The notes under the pieces were generated by a model, which saw only the letters and a list, made by a program, of their open reading frames with translations, was not told the DNA's origin and did not search any database. From assembly GCA_019912965.1 (NCBI GenBank), contig JAIOHM010000081.1, forward strand, positions 1-47,085: DNA of 47,085 bases. Reading direction: 5' to 3'. Positions 6,230 to 15,163 of this stretch are shown here, piece by piece. The position numbers and the translations under genes are program-made. The DNA is from Anaerolineae bacterium (GTDB lineage Bacteria > Chloroflexota > Anaerolineae > Aggregatilineales > Phototrophicaceae). Numbering within the stretch: position 1 is the stretch's first letter; the number at the start of each line of letters is the position of its first letter.

Positions 6230-8857
6230 ATGTCTACCCCAATTTTAGCCACGAAACTGTACACCCCCCTGCCTCGGCCTAAGGTTGTCCTCCGCTCCCG
6301 CCTGATTGAGCGACTGAACGAGGGGCTGAACGGTAAATTGACCCTCATCTCTGCTCCCGCTGGGTTTGGTAAAACCACACTGGTCAGCGAATGGGTCGCT
6401 GATTGCAAACGACCAATCGCATGGCTGTCGCTGGATGAAGAGGATAACGATCCAACCCGTTTTCTGACTTATCTGGTCGCTGCTTTGCAGACGATTGCGC
6501 CAACTATTGGCGAAGGTGTGTTGGGTGTACTCCAATCCCCTCAGCCGCCGCCAACTGAAACGATTCTGACGGCTCTGCTCAATGAAATTATCACCATCCC
6601 GGACAATTTCATCCTCGTCATTGATGACTACCATATCATTGATGCCAAATCGGTTGACAACATCCTTGCCTTTCTGCTCGAACACCTGCCACCTCGGATG
6701 CATCTGGTCATCGCCACCCGTGAGGATCCATATCTCCCTGTGGCTCGCTTGCGTGTCCGGGGTCAATTAACCGAACTGCGTGTTGCAGATTTGCGTTTTA
6801 CCTCCTCCGAAGCTGCTGGATTTCTCAATCAGACAATGGGTCTAAACCTCTCGTCGGAAGCTATTGATGCACTGGAAACCCGCACAGAAGGCTGGATTGC
6901 AGGCCTGCAACTCGCCGCGATTTCAATGCAGGGACATAAAGACATCACCGCTTTTATCAAATCTTTTACAGGCAGTCATCATTTTGTGTTGGACTATCTG
7001 GTTGAAGAAGTATTGCAACAGCAACCTGAAAGCATCCAGACTTTCTTGCTGCACACCTCTATCCTCGACCGTCTCTGCGGTTCCCTTTGTGATGCCGTAC
7101 TGCTCAACCCCTCTGCTTCCGGACAAGAAACCCTGGAATATATCGAACGCGCCAATCTGTTTATCGTCCCGCTGGATAACGAGCGTCGTTGGTATCGCTA
7201 TCACCACTTGTTTGTGGAGTTGCTGCGTCAGCGGTTGCATCAGAACGCGGCTGGTGAGGTAGCCGAATTACATCGACGTGCCAGCGAATGGTACGAAGAC
7301 AATGGTCTGGAGATTGAAGCTTTTCACCATGCTGCTGCCGCCAATGATGTTGATCGCGCCGCCCGCTTGGTTGAAGGAAAAGGTATGCCCCTGATCTTTC
7401 GGGGCGCGGCACTTCCGATATTGAACTGGCTAAAATCGCTGCCAAAGCCAGAGCTGGATGCACGACCATCTCTATGGGTAATCTCTGCCTCGGCATCATT
7501 GTTTGCCAGCGAATTAAACACCATCGAACCCAAATTACAGGCCGCTGAAGCAGCCCTGCAAAACGTCGTGCAAAACGAACACACCAGAGATCTTATCGGC
7601 CACATTGCCTCCATACGGGCTACAGTGGCTGTCACCCAGCACGATGCAAATGCAATCCTTTTCCAGTCACGCCGCGCGCTTGAATATCTACACCCGCATA
7701 ATCTACCCGTCCGCACCGCCACAACATGGTCATTGGGATATGCCTACCATCTTCAGGGGGATCGCCTCGCAGCCAGCCGCGCCTACACCGAAGCCCTGGC
7801 CATCAGCGAATCGATTGGTCACTTCATCATTACCATTATGGCGACCATCGGGCTAGGCGCCATGCAAGAGATGGAAAACCAGCTCCATCTGGCAGCCCAA
7901 ACCTACCATCACGTTTTGCAACTGGTCGGTGATCCACCAATATCGTCGGCTGCCTGCCAGGCCCATCTGGGACTGGCGCGAATCTATTACGAATGGAACG
8001 ATTTGGAGGCTGCTCAACAGTACGGGCAGCAGGGTGTCCAGTTAGCGCGGCAGATTGAAACCACAGATCGATTAGTTGCCTGCGAAGTGTTTCTCGCTCA
8101 TGTGAGACTGGTTCGCGGAGATGTAGCTGGTGCTTCCCTTATTTTAGCGAATGCGGGTCAGTTCGTTCGTCAGCACAACTTTGTACACCAGATTCCGGAG
8201 GTAGCCGCTGCACAAGTGCTCACCCTGCTGCATCAAGGCAATCTGACCGCCGCCGCACATCTGGCAGAAACACACGATCTCCCCATCAGCCGAGCACGGA
8301 TTTACTTGGCACAGGGCAACCCAGCCGCAGCATTAGCCGTGCTCGAACCGCTGCGCCAGCAGATGGAAGCAAAAGAGTGGACAGATAAACGGCTCAAGCT
8401 TATGGTTTTGCAGGCGGTAGCGCACCATCTGTATGGCGAAAAGGACAAAGCTGTGCATCTGTTAGGCGATGCCTTGGTGCTGGCCGCGCCGGGTGGTTTC
8501 ATCCGCACCTTTGTTGATGAAGGTACCTCAATGGCCCAGCTCTTGTCCGAAGCGGCTGCGCTGGGGATGCTGCCGGACTATGTGAATAAACTGCTGGCTG
8601 TATTTGAAGCCGAACAGCACAAGCTCGAAGAAAAATCAAATTTCGCCCCTGCCCAGGAGTTGATTGAGCCATTAAGCCAACGGGAATTAGAAATCCTCCA
8701 ACTGATTGCGCGAGGACGTTCGAATCACGAAATCAGTGAGCAGCTTTTCCTCGCCCTCAGCACCGTTAAAGGTCACAACCAGAACATCTTCGGCAAACTG
8801 CAAGTTCAAAGACGTACTGAAGCTGTAGCCCGCGCCCGTGAGTTGGGGCTGCTCTAG
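6230..8857 (+). CDS. MalT-like LuxR family ATP-dependent transcriptional activator
   Basis: An 875-aa STAND-class regulator. An N-terminal NTPase carries Walker A APAGFGKTT (residues 42-50) and a Walker B-like FILVIDDYH (about 126-134). A central helical/TPR-like sensor (about 400-780) follows, then a C-terminal LuxR helix-turn-helix (about 810-875) with LSQRELEILQLIARGRS and STVKGHNQNIFGKL. In MalT-type proteins, inducer and ATP drive oligomerisation and activation of nearby genes. The length matches the family (about 850-900). It heads a co-directional run with a small conserved protein and five MDR enzymes, which are its likely targets, though this is inferred from position only. Confidence 0.93.
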   Translation: MSTPILATKLYTPLPRPKVVLRSRLIERLNEGLNGKLTLISAPAGFGKTTLVSEWVADCKRPIAWLSLDEEDNDPTRFLTYLVAALQTIAPTIGEGVLGVLQSPQPPPTETILTALLNEIITIPDNFILVIDDYHIIDAKSVDNILAFLLEHLPPRMHLVIATREDPYLPVARLRVRGQLTELRVADLRFTSSEAAGFLNQTMGLNLSSEAIDALETRTEGWIAGLQLAAISMQGHKDITAFIKSFTGSHHFVLDYLVEEVLQQQPESIQTFLLHTSILDRLCGSLCDAVLLNPSASGQETLEYIERANLFIVPLDNERRWYRYHHLFVELLRQRLHQNAAGEVAELHRRASEWYEDNGLEIEAFHHAAAANDVDRAARLVEGKGMPLIFRGAALPILNWLKSLPKPELDARPSLWVISASASLFASELNTIEPKLQAAEAALQNVVQNEHTRDLIGHIASIRATVAVTQHDANAILFQSRRALEYLHPHNLPVRTATTWSLGYAYHLQGDRLAASRAYTEALAISESIGHFIITIMATIGLGAMQEMENQLHLAAQTYHHVLQLVGDPPISSAACQAHLGLARIYYEWNDLEAAQQYGQQGVQLARQIETTDRLVACEVFLAHVRLVRGDVAGASLILANAGQFVRQHNFVHQIPEVAAAQVLTLLHQGNLTAAAHLAETHDLPISRARIYLAQGNPAAALAVLEPLRQQMEAKEWTDKRLKLMVLQAVAHHLYGEKDKAVHLLGDALVLAAPGGFIRTFVDEGTSMAQLLSEAAALGMLPDYVNKLLAVFEAEQHKLEEKSNFAPAQELIEPLSQRELEILQLIARGRSNHEISEQLFLALSTVKGHNQNIFGKLQVQRRTEAVARARELGLL

Positions 8858-8978
8858 CCCAACATCCATACCTCAAAACAATACTTTAGTAGCTGTACCC
8901 CCATACCCTATTGCCTCATACTACCTTGTACATCGAGTAAGTGGCACAGATTGTACTAGCCACCACAGGTACAACGTA

Positions 8979-9248
8979 ATGGCAACCCATCTCCATCCCG
9001 AAACCGATCCGGATAAACCACTGATCTATCAAATCAGGGTTACAGGCCATCTGGGTCACCAATGGGCAGATTGGTTTGGGGGACTGACCATCTCGCTGGA
9101 AGACAATGGGGACACACTTCTAACTGGTGCGGTGGTCGATCAGTCCGCATTGCACGGATTGCTTAAAAAAATCCGTGATTTAGGAATGCCATTGATCTCG
9201 GTCATTCGCATTAAACCCGCTCAGACAGATGTGTCAGATGTCAAGTAA
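8979..9248 (+). CDS. Small conserved hypothetical protein downstream of a MalT-like regulator
   Basis: An 89-aa acidic protein beginning MATHLHPETDPDKPLIYQIR and containing GHLGHQWADWFGGLTISLED, GDTLLTG and a C-terminal LHGLLKKIRDLGMPLISV. I know similar short proteins that accompany MalT-like LuxR regulators in Chloroflexota, but no function is established to my knowledge. No membrane segment or signal is visible. The ATG at 8979 is preferred; an upstream in-frame extension to 8838 would overlap the regulator and looks non-coding. The ribosome site is weak. The gene ends 43 nt before the first MDR start and is probably co-transcribed with it. Confidence 0.75.
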   Translation: MATHLHPETDPDKPLIYQIRVTGHLGHQWADWFGGLTISLEDNGDTLLTGAVVDQSALHGLLKKIRDLGMPLISVIRIKPAQTDVSDVK

Positions 9249-9291
9249 CTCCTTTGAAAATGACCGAATCAAAGCAAATAGGGAGAATGTT

Positions 9292-10263
9292 ATGAAAACG
9301 ATTGTATGGACAAAATACGGATCACCGGATTTGCTTCAGCTCAAAGAGGTAGAAAAACCCGTTCCTAAAGACAATGAAGTCCTGATAAAAATTCATGCAG
9401 CCTCCGTAAATCCCTTGGACTGGCATCGGATGAGGGCTTCACCGTTCCTCGTGCGCTTGGGTGAAGGATTTTTTAAACCCAAAGACACCAAACTCGGCGC
9501 TGATGTAGCTGGCATAGTAGAAGCGGTTGGCAGCAGCGTGACCCAATTTAGGCCCGGTGACGCCGTATTCGGGGAAATCGGTGCAGGCAGTTTCGCCGAA
9601 TACGCTGCTGCGCGTGAAGATCGTTTGGCATTGAAACCAGCCAATATTTCGTTTGAAGAAGCGGCTGCCTCCCCTGTAGTGGGGTTCACGGCACTGCAAG
9701 GGATGCGCGATACCGGGCATATCCAGTCTGGACAAAAGGTTCTGGTTAACGGCGCGGCGGGCGGTGTGGGAACGTTTGCCGTCCAGCTTGCCAAGTCGTA
9801 TGGAACGGAAGTCACGGGCGTATGCAGCACCCGAAATCTGGACATGGTGCGCTCGATTGGTGCAGACCATGTAATTGACTACACACGCGAGGATTTCACC
9901 CGGAACGGTCAGCGTTACGACCTGATTTATGATGCTATTGGAAACCGTTCGGTTTTTGCTTACCGCCGTGCCCTGAAGCCCGGTGGAAAGTGCGTCATTG
10001 CCGGATTCACCACTATGCCCCGTTTGTTTGAACACATGATTTTGGGAAGCTTGATCACAAAAATCGGCAGCAAGCAAGTCGGTATGATGGGCGTGGCCAA
10101 TCCCAACCAGCCGGATTTGCTGATTATCAAGGAACTGCTGGAAAGCGGCAAGGTCAAATCGGTCATTGATCGATGCTATCCGTTGAGCGAAACACCAGAG
10201 GCAATTCGCTATCTTGAAAAAGGTCATGCCCGCGGAAAAGTAATCATCACGGTCGGGCAATAG
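9292..10263 (+). CDS. NAD(P)-dependent MDR oxidoreductase, paralogue 1
   Basis: A 323-aa medium-chain dehydrogenase/reductase of the zinc-free quinone-oxidoreductase type. It starts MKTIVWTKYGSPDLLQLKEV. The GroES-like half spans about residues 1-120, and the Rossmann half carries the nucleotide-binding loop NGAAGGVGTFAVQLAK. The structural and catalytic zinc cysteines of alcohol dehydrogenases are absent. Likely reaction: NAD(P)H-dependent reduction of quinones or enones; the substrate is unknown. GGGAG (9281-9285) precedes the ATG by 6 nt. It is the first of five tandem paralogues. Confidence 0.9.
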   Translation: MKTIVWTKYGSPDLLQLKEVEKPVPKDNEVLIKIHAASVNPLDWHRMRASPFLVRLGEGFFKPKDTKLGADVAGIVEAVGSSVTQFRPGDAVFGEIGAGSFAEYAAAREDRLALKPANISFEEAAASPVVGFTALQGMRDTGHIQSGQKVLVNGAAGGVGTFAVQLAKSYGTEVTGVCSTRNLDMVRSIGADHVIDYTREDFTRNGQRYDLIYDAIGNRSVFAYRRALKPGGKCVIAGFTTMPRLFEHMILGSLITKIGSKQVGMMGVANPNQPDLLIIKELLESGKVKSVIDRCYPLSETPEAIRYLEKGHARGKVIITVGQ

Positions 10264-10321
10264 TCTCCATAACGCATTTTATCTTACGTTCACATAATCC
10301 AAACCCAAGCAGAGGAAATTC

Positions 10322-11299
10322 ATGAAAGCAGTTGTCTACACCCAATACGGATCACCCGATGTCCTTCATCTTAAAGAGGTCAAAAAACCGACCCCGAAGG
10401 ATAATGAAGTCCTGATAAAAATCCATGCGGCATCCATAAATGCAGCAGACTGGTATCTCTTAAAAGGTGAGCCATTCTTTGTCCGCTTGATGGCTGGCGG
10501 ATTGCAAAAGCCCAAAAACACCATACTTGGGGCTGATATAGCAGGGCAGGTGGAAGCAGTTGGCAAAAATGTAAAAGCCTTTCAGCCGGGGGATGAAGTG
10601 TTCGGGGACACATCTGGATGTGGTTTAGGTGGGTTTGCGGAGTATGTGGCTGTTCCTGAAGATGTTTTGGTGCTAAAACCTGCCAATTTGACTTATGAGG
10701 AAGCGGCAGCCGTCCCGCTGGCGGGAGTCACCGCCTTGCAAGGGCTGCGCGACAACGGAAAGATTCGGGCCGGACAAAAGGTTTTGATTAATGGTGCATC
10801 TGGTGGGGTGGGGACGTTCGCGTTACAGCTTGCCAAAGCGTTTGGGGCGGAAGTCACCGCCGTATGCAGCACCAAGAATGTGGATATGGTGCGTTCGATT
10901 GGCGCAGATCATGTCATTGATTACACGCGGGAGAATTTTACCAAGCGCCCGGAACGTTATGATTTGATTATTGCCGCGAACGGGTATCATCCGCTTTTGG
11001 CTTACCGGCGCGTATTAAACCGCAATGGAACATATGTCATGATCGGAGGGTCAATGACGCAAATCTTCCAAGCGATGCTCTTGGGGCCATTGGTTTCCAT
11101 GATGGGCAGCAAGAAAATGGGTAACTTGATGGCAAAATCCAGTAAGCAGGATTTGGTCTTTCTGAAAGACCTGCTAGAAGCTGGCAAAATAAAACCGATC
11201 ATCGACCGATGCTACCCTCTAAATGATACCCCTGAAGCGCTCCGCTATCTCGGAGAAGTCCACGCACGCGGAAAAGTCGTCATCGCTGTAGCAGCATAA
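10322..11299 (+). CDS. NAD(P)-dependent MDR oxidoreductase, paralogue 2
   Basis: A 325-aa zinc-free MDR enzyme, closely similar to its neighbours. It begins MKAVVYTQYGSPDVLHLKEV, has the cofactor loop NGASGGVGTFALQLAK, and ends IDRCYPLNDTPEALRY followed by LGEVHARGKVVIAV. It starts 58 nt after paralogue 1 with AGAGGA upstream of the ATG. It is most similar to paralogue 1 in the central region (CSTKNVDMVRSIGADHVIDY), consistent with local duplication. Substrate unknown. Confidence 0.9.
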   Translation: MKAVVYTQYGSPDVLHLKEVKKPTPKDNEVLIKIHAASINAADWYLLKGEPFFVRLMAGGLQKPKNTILGADIAGQVEAVGKNVKAFQPGDEVFGDTSGCGLGGFAEYVAVPEDVLVLKPANLTYEEAAAVPLAGVTALQGLRDNGKIRAGQKVLINGASGGVGTFALQLAKAFGAEVTAVCSTKNVDMVRSIGADHVIDYTRENFTKRPERYDLIIAANGYHPLLAYRRVLNRNGTYVMIGGSMTQIFQAMLLGPLVSMMGSKKMGNLMAKSSKQDLVFLKDLLEAGKIKPIIDRCYPLNDTPEALRYLGEVHARGKVVIAVAA

Positions 11300-11365
11300 C
11301 CCCGCACTCATCAATCTAAATACGCGGTCACAACCCATCATATCGCCATGTTATGTAAAAAATAC

Positions 11366-11394
11366 TTGACATGGTGAATGTTTTGTTTTACAGT
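11366..11394 (+). promoter_or_regulatory. Promoter of the membrane protein/XRE pair
   Basis: A perfect TTGACA (11366-11371), 17-bp spacing and TACAGT (11389-11394) form a good promoter about 50 nt before the membrane-protein ATG. GTTTTAC (11385-11391) and GTAAAAC (11418-11424) form an inverted repeat over the -10 and might bind the XRE protein encoded by this unit. The region is AT-richer than the flanking MDR genes. Confidence 0.6.
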
Positions 11395-11446
11395 ATGTAT
11401 ATTGAATTTGACTAAAGGTAAAACTAAGCAGACAAGTTGAGGAAGC

Positions 11447-11893
11447 ATGTCCTACCAAGAAAGAAATATCACTGTATCGTTGATGAGCAGCATATTGATT
11501 TCTGCTTTTTACGCTGTGAATGTGCTGCGGATGAGCCAAACGGGGGGTTTCAATTCGACGAATGTCTTTAGCCTTTGGGCAACTGTCATCGTTCTCTCAA
11601 TTATCACCAATATCGTCGGGTCGATCCTCAGCCAAATCGTCCTCACCATTATTCACACCATAAGGACGAAAGAAGAAGAATCTTTTATTGAAGATGAGCG
11701 CGATCAATTAATTGCCTTGAAAGGAACCCGGAATTCCTACCTTGTGTTTTCGCTTGGGGTTCTGTTTGCCATGTTAACCCTCGTTCTCAATATGTCTCCG
11801 CTAGTGATGTTCATTTTGCTGACTTTCGCTGGACTTACGGCAGAAATTATTGGCGATTTATCGCGGCTCTATTTCTATCGGAGAGGTGCCTAA
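11447..11893 (+). CDS. Small integral membrane protein (DUF2178-like)
   Basis: A 148-aa protein with four hydrophobic segments (about residues 10-28, 40-66, 95-112 and 116-135) and a charged loop, RTKEEESFIEDERDQLI, between the second and third. This topology and the ERD motif resemble DUF2178-type proteins that are often paired with small XRE regulators. GAGGA precedes the ATG. It ends one nucleotide before the XRE gene start, so the two are coupled. The pair has its own promoter and interrupts the MDR array. Function unknown. Confidence 0.75.
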   Translation: MSYQERNITVSLMSSILISAFYAVNVLRMSQTGGFNSTNVFSLWATVIVLSIITNIVGSILSQIVLTIIHTIRTKEEESFIEDERDQLIALKGTRNSYLVFSLGVLFAMLTLVLNMSPLVMFILLTFAGLTAEIIGDLSRLYFYRRGA

Positions 11894-11894
11894 G

Positions 11895-12116
11895 ATGGGC
11901 AAGGCGCTGATTAAAAATAACATTCGAAAATTGCGTTTTAACCACGATGAAATGACTCAGCAGCAGTTGGCCGATAAAGTGGGGGTGACCCGTCAAACCA
12001 TCGTTGCTATCGAAAGCGCAAAATACTCTCCGACTTTGGAATTGGCTTTTCGCATCTCGCGCGTCTTTAACTTGTCGTTGGAAGAGGTATTTTCCTTTGA
12101 AGAAGACAATTCATAA
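11895..12116 (+). CDS. XRE-type helix-turn-helix regulator
   Basis: A 73-aa single-domain regulator consisting almost entirely of a Cro/C1 helix-turn-helix. QQLADKVGVTRQTIVAIESA is followed by KYSPTLELAFRISRVF and an acidic tail, LEEVFSFEED. Such short regulators repress the operon they sit in, commonly paired with a DUF2178-like membrane protein as here. The ATG at 11895 has GAGAGGTG at 11881-11888; an upstream in-frame ATG at 11850 lies inside the membrane-protein gene and is unlikely. Confidence 0.87.
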   Translation: MGKALIKNNIRKLRFNHDEMTQQQLADKVGVTRQTIVAIESAKYSPTLELAFRISRVFNLSLEEVFSFEEDNS

Positions 12117-12149
12117 AAGCAGTCATTTAAAGCCAATTGGGAGGAACCC

Positions 12150-13055
12150 ATGAAAGCGATTGTATACACAAAATACGGATCGCCAGACGTACTTCAACTT
12201 AAACAGGTCGCAAAACCTGTTCCCAAAGACAATGAAGTGCTCATAAAGGTACATGCGACGACGGTATCAGCAGGAGACTGGCGTATGCGAAAGGCGGATC
12301 CATTTGCTGCAAGACTTTATAACGGTCTCATAAGGCCGATGAAAGTAACCATATTGGGGTTTGAACTGGCCGGAGAAGTTGAAACAACAGGCAAAGACGT
12401 AAAACGATTCAAGCAAGGTGACCAGGTTTTTGCATCCTGCGGTTTCGGTTTTGGTGCTTATGCCGAATACAAATGTCTGCCCGAAGATGGGGTAATAGCA
12501 ATAAAACCAAGCAATATGACCTATGAGGAAGCCGCCGCAGTGCCAAATGGAGGAACTCCGGGACTGTATTACCTTAGAGATAAGGGAAATATCCAGAGCG
12601 GACAAAAAGTGCTTATCAATGGTGCTTCTGGGAGTGTAGGGACTTTTGCGGTGCAGATTGCCAAGTACTATGGGGCAGAAGTGAGCGGAGTATGCGGGAC
12701 AAGGAATCTTGAATTGGTGAAATCGCTTGGAGCCGACAAGGTTATTGATTACACCAAAGAGGACTTTACGGAACGAGGAGAACGCTACGATCTCATCTTT
12801 GACGCTGCTGGCAAAACCTCGTTTTCAAAATGCAAGCAAGCGCTGACGCCGAACGGTGTCTACCTCACCATTATGAAGGGCGGGCCGACCGAACAGGTGC
12901 GCGCGAAAGATTTGGTTTTCCTCAAAGACCTCATTGAGGCGGGGAAGATCAGGTCGGCCATAGATAGATGTTATCCCTTGGAACAGACTGCCGAAGCACA
13001 TCGATATGTTGAAACAGGCTACAAAAAAGGACACGTCATTATCACGGTGGCGTAA
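12150..13055 (+). CDS. NAD(P)-dependent MDR oxidoreductase, paralogue 3 (internally shortened)
   Basis: A 301-aa zinc-free MDR enzyme starting [20 protein letters not shown], with the cofactor loop [16 protein letters not shown]. Against its four paralogues it lacks about 25 residues late in the Rossmann half. After [14 protein letters not shown] it jumps directly to [20 protein letters not shown], skipping the hydrophobic segment that contains GSKK in the others. The deletion is in frame and the rest is intact, so the enzyme could still fold, but substrate or dimer contacts may differ. GGGAGGA precedes the ATG. It follows the XRE gene by 33 nt. Confidence 0.88.
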   Translation: MKAIVYTKYGSPDVLQLKQVAKPVPKDNEVLIKVHATTVSAGDWRMRKADPFAARLYNGLIRPMKVTILGFELAGEVETTGKDVKRFKQGDQVFASCGFGFGAYAEYKCLPEDGVIAIKPSNMTYEEAAAVPNGGTPGLYYLRDKGNIQSGQKVLINGASGSVGTFAVQIAKYYGAEVSGVCGTRNLELVKSLGADKVIDYTKEDFTERGERYDLIFDAAGKTSFSKCKQALTPNGVYLTIMKGGPTEQVRAKDLVFLKDLIEAGKIRSAIDRCYPLEQTAEAHRYVETGYKKGHVIITVA

Positions 13056-13111
13056 GCCCCTGACAAAGTAACGTAACCAATCATTCAGCTAACCAAATTA
13101 GGAGACAAATC

Positions 13112-14110
13112 ATGAAAGCAGTTATGTATACCGAATATGGCTCACCGGATGTTCTACATCTCAAAGAGATCGAAAAACCGACTCCGAAGGACAATGAAAT
13201 TCTCATCAGAATTCACACCATTAATGTGAATTATGGCGATATTATCGCGCGGAATTTTGGCAACGTCACTCCACGTGAGTTCAATATGCCCAGCATCTTC
13301 TTGTTCCTTGCCCGGATGGAATTTGGTTTCAGGAAGCCCAAAAAACAAATTCTGGGATCGGAGTTCGCTGGGGAAGTTGAGGCGGTCGGCAAAGCTGTCA
13401 AGCAATTCAAAGTGGGCGATCCGGTTTTTGGGTATCGCGGTTCAAGTATGGGTGCTAATGCCGAATATCTGTGTATGCCTGAAACCGGATTGGTGGCGTT
13501 GAAACCGGGCAATTTGAGCTATGAGGAAGCGGCGGCTATTCCGGGTGGGGCGTTAACCGCTTTGAGCCTGCTGCAAAAGGTCGATATTCAGCCGGGCCAG
13601 AAAGTGCTTGTCAACGGCGCTTCGGGTTCAATCGGATCATACGCGCTGCAACTGGCTAAACATTTCGGTGCGGAAGTCACCGGGGTATGCGGTACAACAC
13701 GTTTGGAATTGGTGAAGGCGTTGGGCGCAGATAAGGTGATTGATTATACGCGGGAAGATTTCACCAAAAACGGCGAAACCTACGATCTCATTTTCGATGT
13801 CTTGGGCAGAAGTTCGTTTTCACGGTGTAAACGCTCGCTAAAACCAAACGGACGTTACTTTTTAGCCAGCTTCAAGATGAAACAGGTTTTTCAAATGCTG
13901 TGGACATCGTTCGTTGGGAGCAAGAAGGTCGTTTGTGCATTGTCCAGCGATACGCCAGAAAACCTCGCGTTCGTCAAAGAATTGGCTGAAGCAGGGAAAC
14001 TCAAAGCAATTGTTGACCGATGTTATCCGATGGAACAAGCAGCAGAAGCACACCGATATGTTGAAAAAGGACACCGCACAGGCAGTGTGCTTATAACGGC
14101 TAAAGCCTAG
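13112..14110 (+). CDS. NAD(P)-dependent MDR oxidoreductase, paralogue 4
   Basis: A 332-aa zinc-free MDR enzyme beginning MKAVMYTEYGSPDVLHLKEI, with the cofactor loop NGASGSIGSYALQLAK and the C-terminal block [20 protein letters not shown]. The N-terminal half has an insertion relative to paralogues 1-3 (around ARNFGNVTPREFNMPS), so the substrate pocket probably differs. AGGAGA lies upstream of the ATG, and the gene is 56 nt after paralogue 3 and 10 nt before paralogue 5, indicating one transcript. Confidence 0.9.
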   Translation: MKAVMYTEYGSPDVLHLKEIEKPTPKDNEILIRIHTINVNYGDIIARNFGNVTPREFNMPSIFLFLARMEFGFRKPKKQILGSEFAGEVEAVGKAVKQFKVGDPVFGYRGSSMGANAEYLCMPETGLVALKPGNLSYEEAAAIPGGALTALSLLQKVDIQPGQKVLVNGASGSIGSYALQLAKHFGAEVTGVCGTTRLELVKALGADKVIDYTREDFTKNGETYDLIFDVLGRSSFSRCKRSLKPNGRYFLASFKMKQVFQMLWTSFVGSKKVVCALSSDTPENLAFVKELAEAGKLKAIVDRCYPMEQAAEAHRYVEKGHRTGSVLITAKA

Positions 14111-14120
14111 AGGCCCATCG

Positions 14121-15107
14121 ATGAAAGCTGTTGTATGGACAAAATACGGGTCGCCGGATGGTCTTTTGCTCAAGGAGGTCGAAAAGCCGACTCCAAAAGA
14201 CAATCAGGTTTTGATAAAAGTACATGCGGCGACCGTGACAGCTGGGGACTGCGAACTTCGGAGTCTAAAACTTCCTGTTTGGTTCTCGCTCCCTTTACGG
14301 CTGTATTGGGGTGTTCGAAAACCGAAAAGAACCATCATATTAGGGCAAGAACTGTCTGGGGAAATTGAAGCGGTCGGCAAAGATGTAACACAGTTTCGGA
14401 AAGGCGATCAGGTCTTTGGAACAACTGGCTTGGGTTTTGGTGCTTATGCCGAGTACAAATGTTTGACTGTAGCCGCTGATGAAGGGGCACTGGCCATAAA
14501 ACCGGACAATATGACGCATGAGGAAGCTGCTGCCGTTCCTGTTGCGGGATTTGAGGCATGGCATTTTCTGGGACAAGCAAATATCCAACCGGGGCAAAAG
14601 GTTCTGATTATGGGTGCGGGTGGAAGTATTGGTACTTTCGCGGTACAGCTTGCCAGGCACTTTGGGGCGGAAGTGACAGGCGTGGACAGGGCGGAGAAAC
14701 TGAACATGCTGCGTTCAATCGGCGCAGCTCATGTCATTGATTATACGAAAGAAGATTTCACCCAAAATGGTGAGACCTACGATGTTATCTTTGACGTGGT
14801 CGGCAAGAGTTCGTTTCCACGAACCATAAAGTCGCTAAAGCAAAATGGATACTATCTGTTGGCAAATGCTCCGCTTTCACTCTTGATTCGTGGACGGTGG
14901 ATTGCGAGAAACAGCAGCAAGAAAGTAATCATGGGAACATCAACCCAAAAGCCGGAAGATTTGATGCTCCTCAAAGAGCTGATCGAGGCCGGAAAGATCA
15001 AAGCAGTCATCGACAGACGTTATCCGTTGGAACAGGTTGCCGAGGCTCACCGCTATGTCGATACCGGACACAAACAGGGAAATGTCGTCATAACGGTCAG
15101 CAACTGA
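14121..15107 (+). CDS. NAD(P)-dependent MDR oxidoreductase, paralogue 5
   Basis: A 328-aa zinc-free MDR enzyme beginning MKAVVWTKYGSPDGLLLKEV. The cofactor loop is MGAGGSIGTFAVQLAR, slightly different from the NGA(A/S)G form of the others. The C-terminal half is VIDRRYPLEQVAEAHRYVDT. It starts 10 nt after paralogue 4. It ends the array and converges on the FecC/D-type permease gene 56 nt away. Confidence 0.9.
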   Translation: MKAVVWTKYGSPDGLLLKEVEKPTPKDNQVLIKVHAATVTAGDCELRSLKLPVWFSLPLRLYWGVRKPKRTIILGQELSGEIEAVGKDVTQFRKGDQVFGTTGLGFGAYAEYKCLTVAADEGALAIKPDNMTHEEAAAVPVAGFEAWHFLGQANIQPGQKVLIMGAGGSIGTFAVQLARHFGAEVTGVDRAEKLNMLRSIGAAHVIDYTKEDFTQNGETYDVIFDVVGKSSFPRTIKSLKQNGYYLLANAPLSLLIRGRWIARNSSKKVIMGTSTQKPEDLMLLKELIEAGKIKAVIDRRYPLEQVAEAHRYVDTGHKQGNVVITVSN

Positions 15108-15163
15108 GCGCGGCACAAATTTGGCAGCCATCCGTCAGGCTTTTTTGCTGCTCCATTGAAACG

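Noticed and set aside
9439..10260. Long open frame (273 codons) antisense to MDR paralogue 1
   Set aside because: It mirrors a clear MDR gene, has no family signature and reflects codon-bias shadowing.
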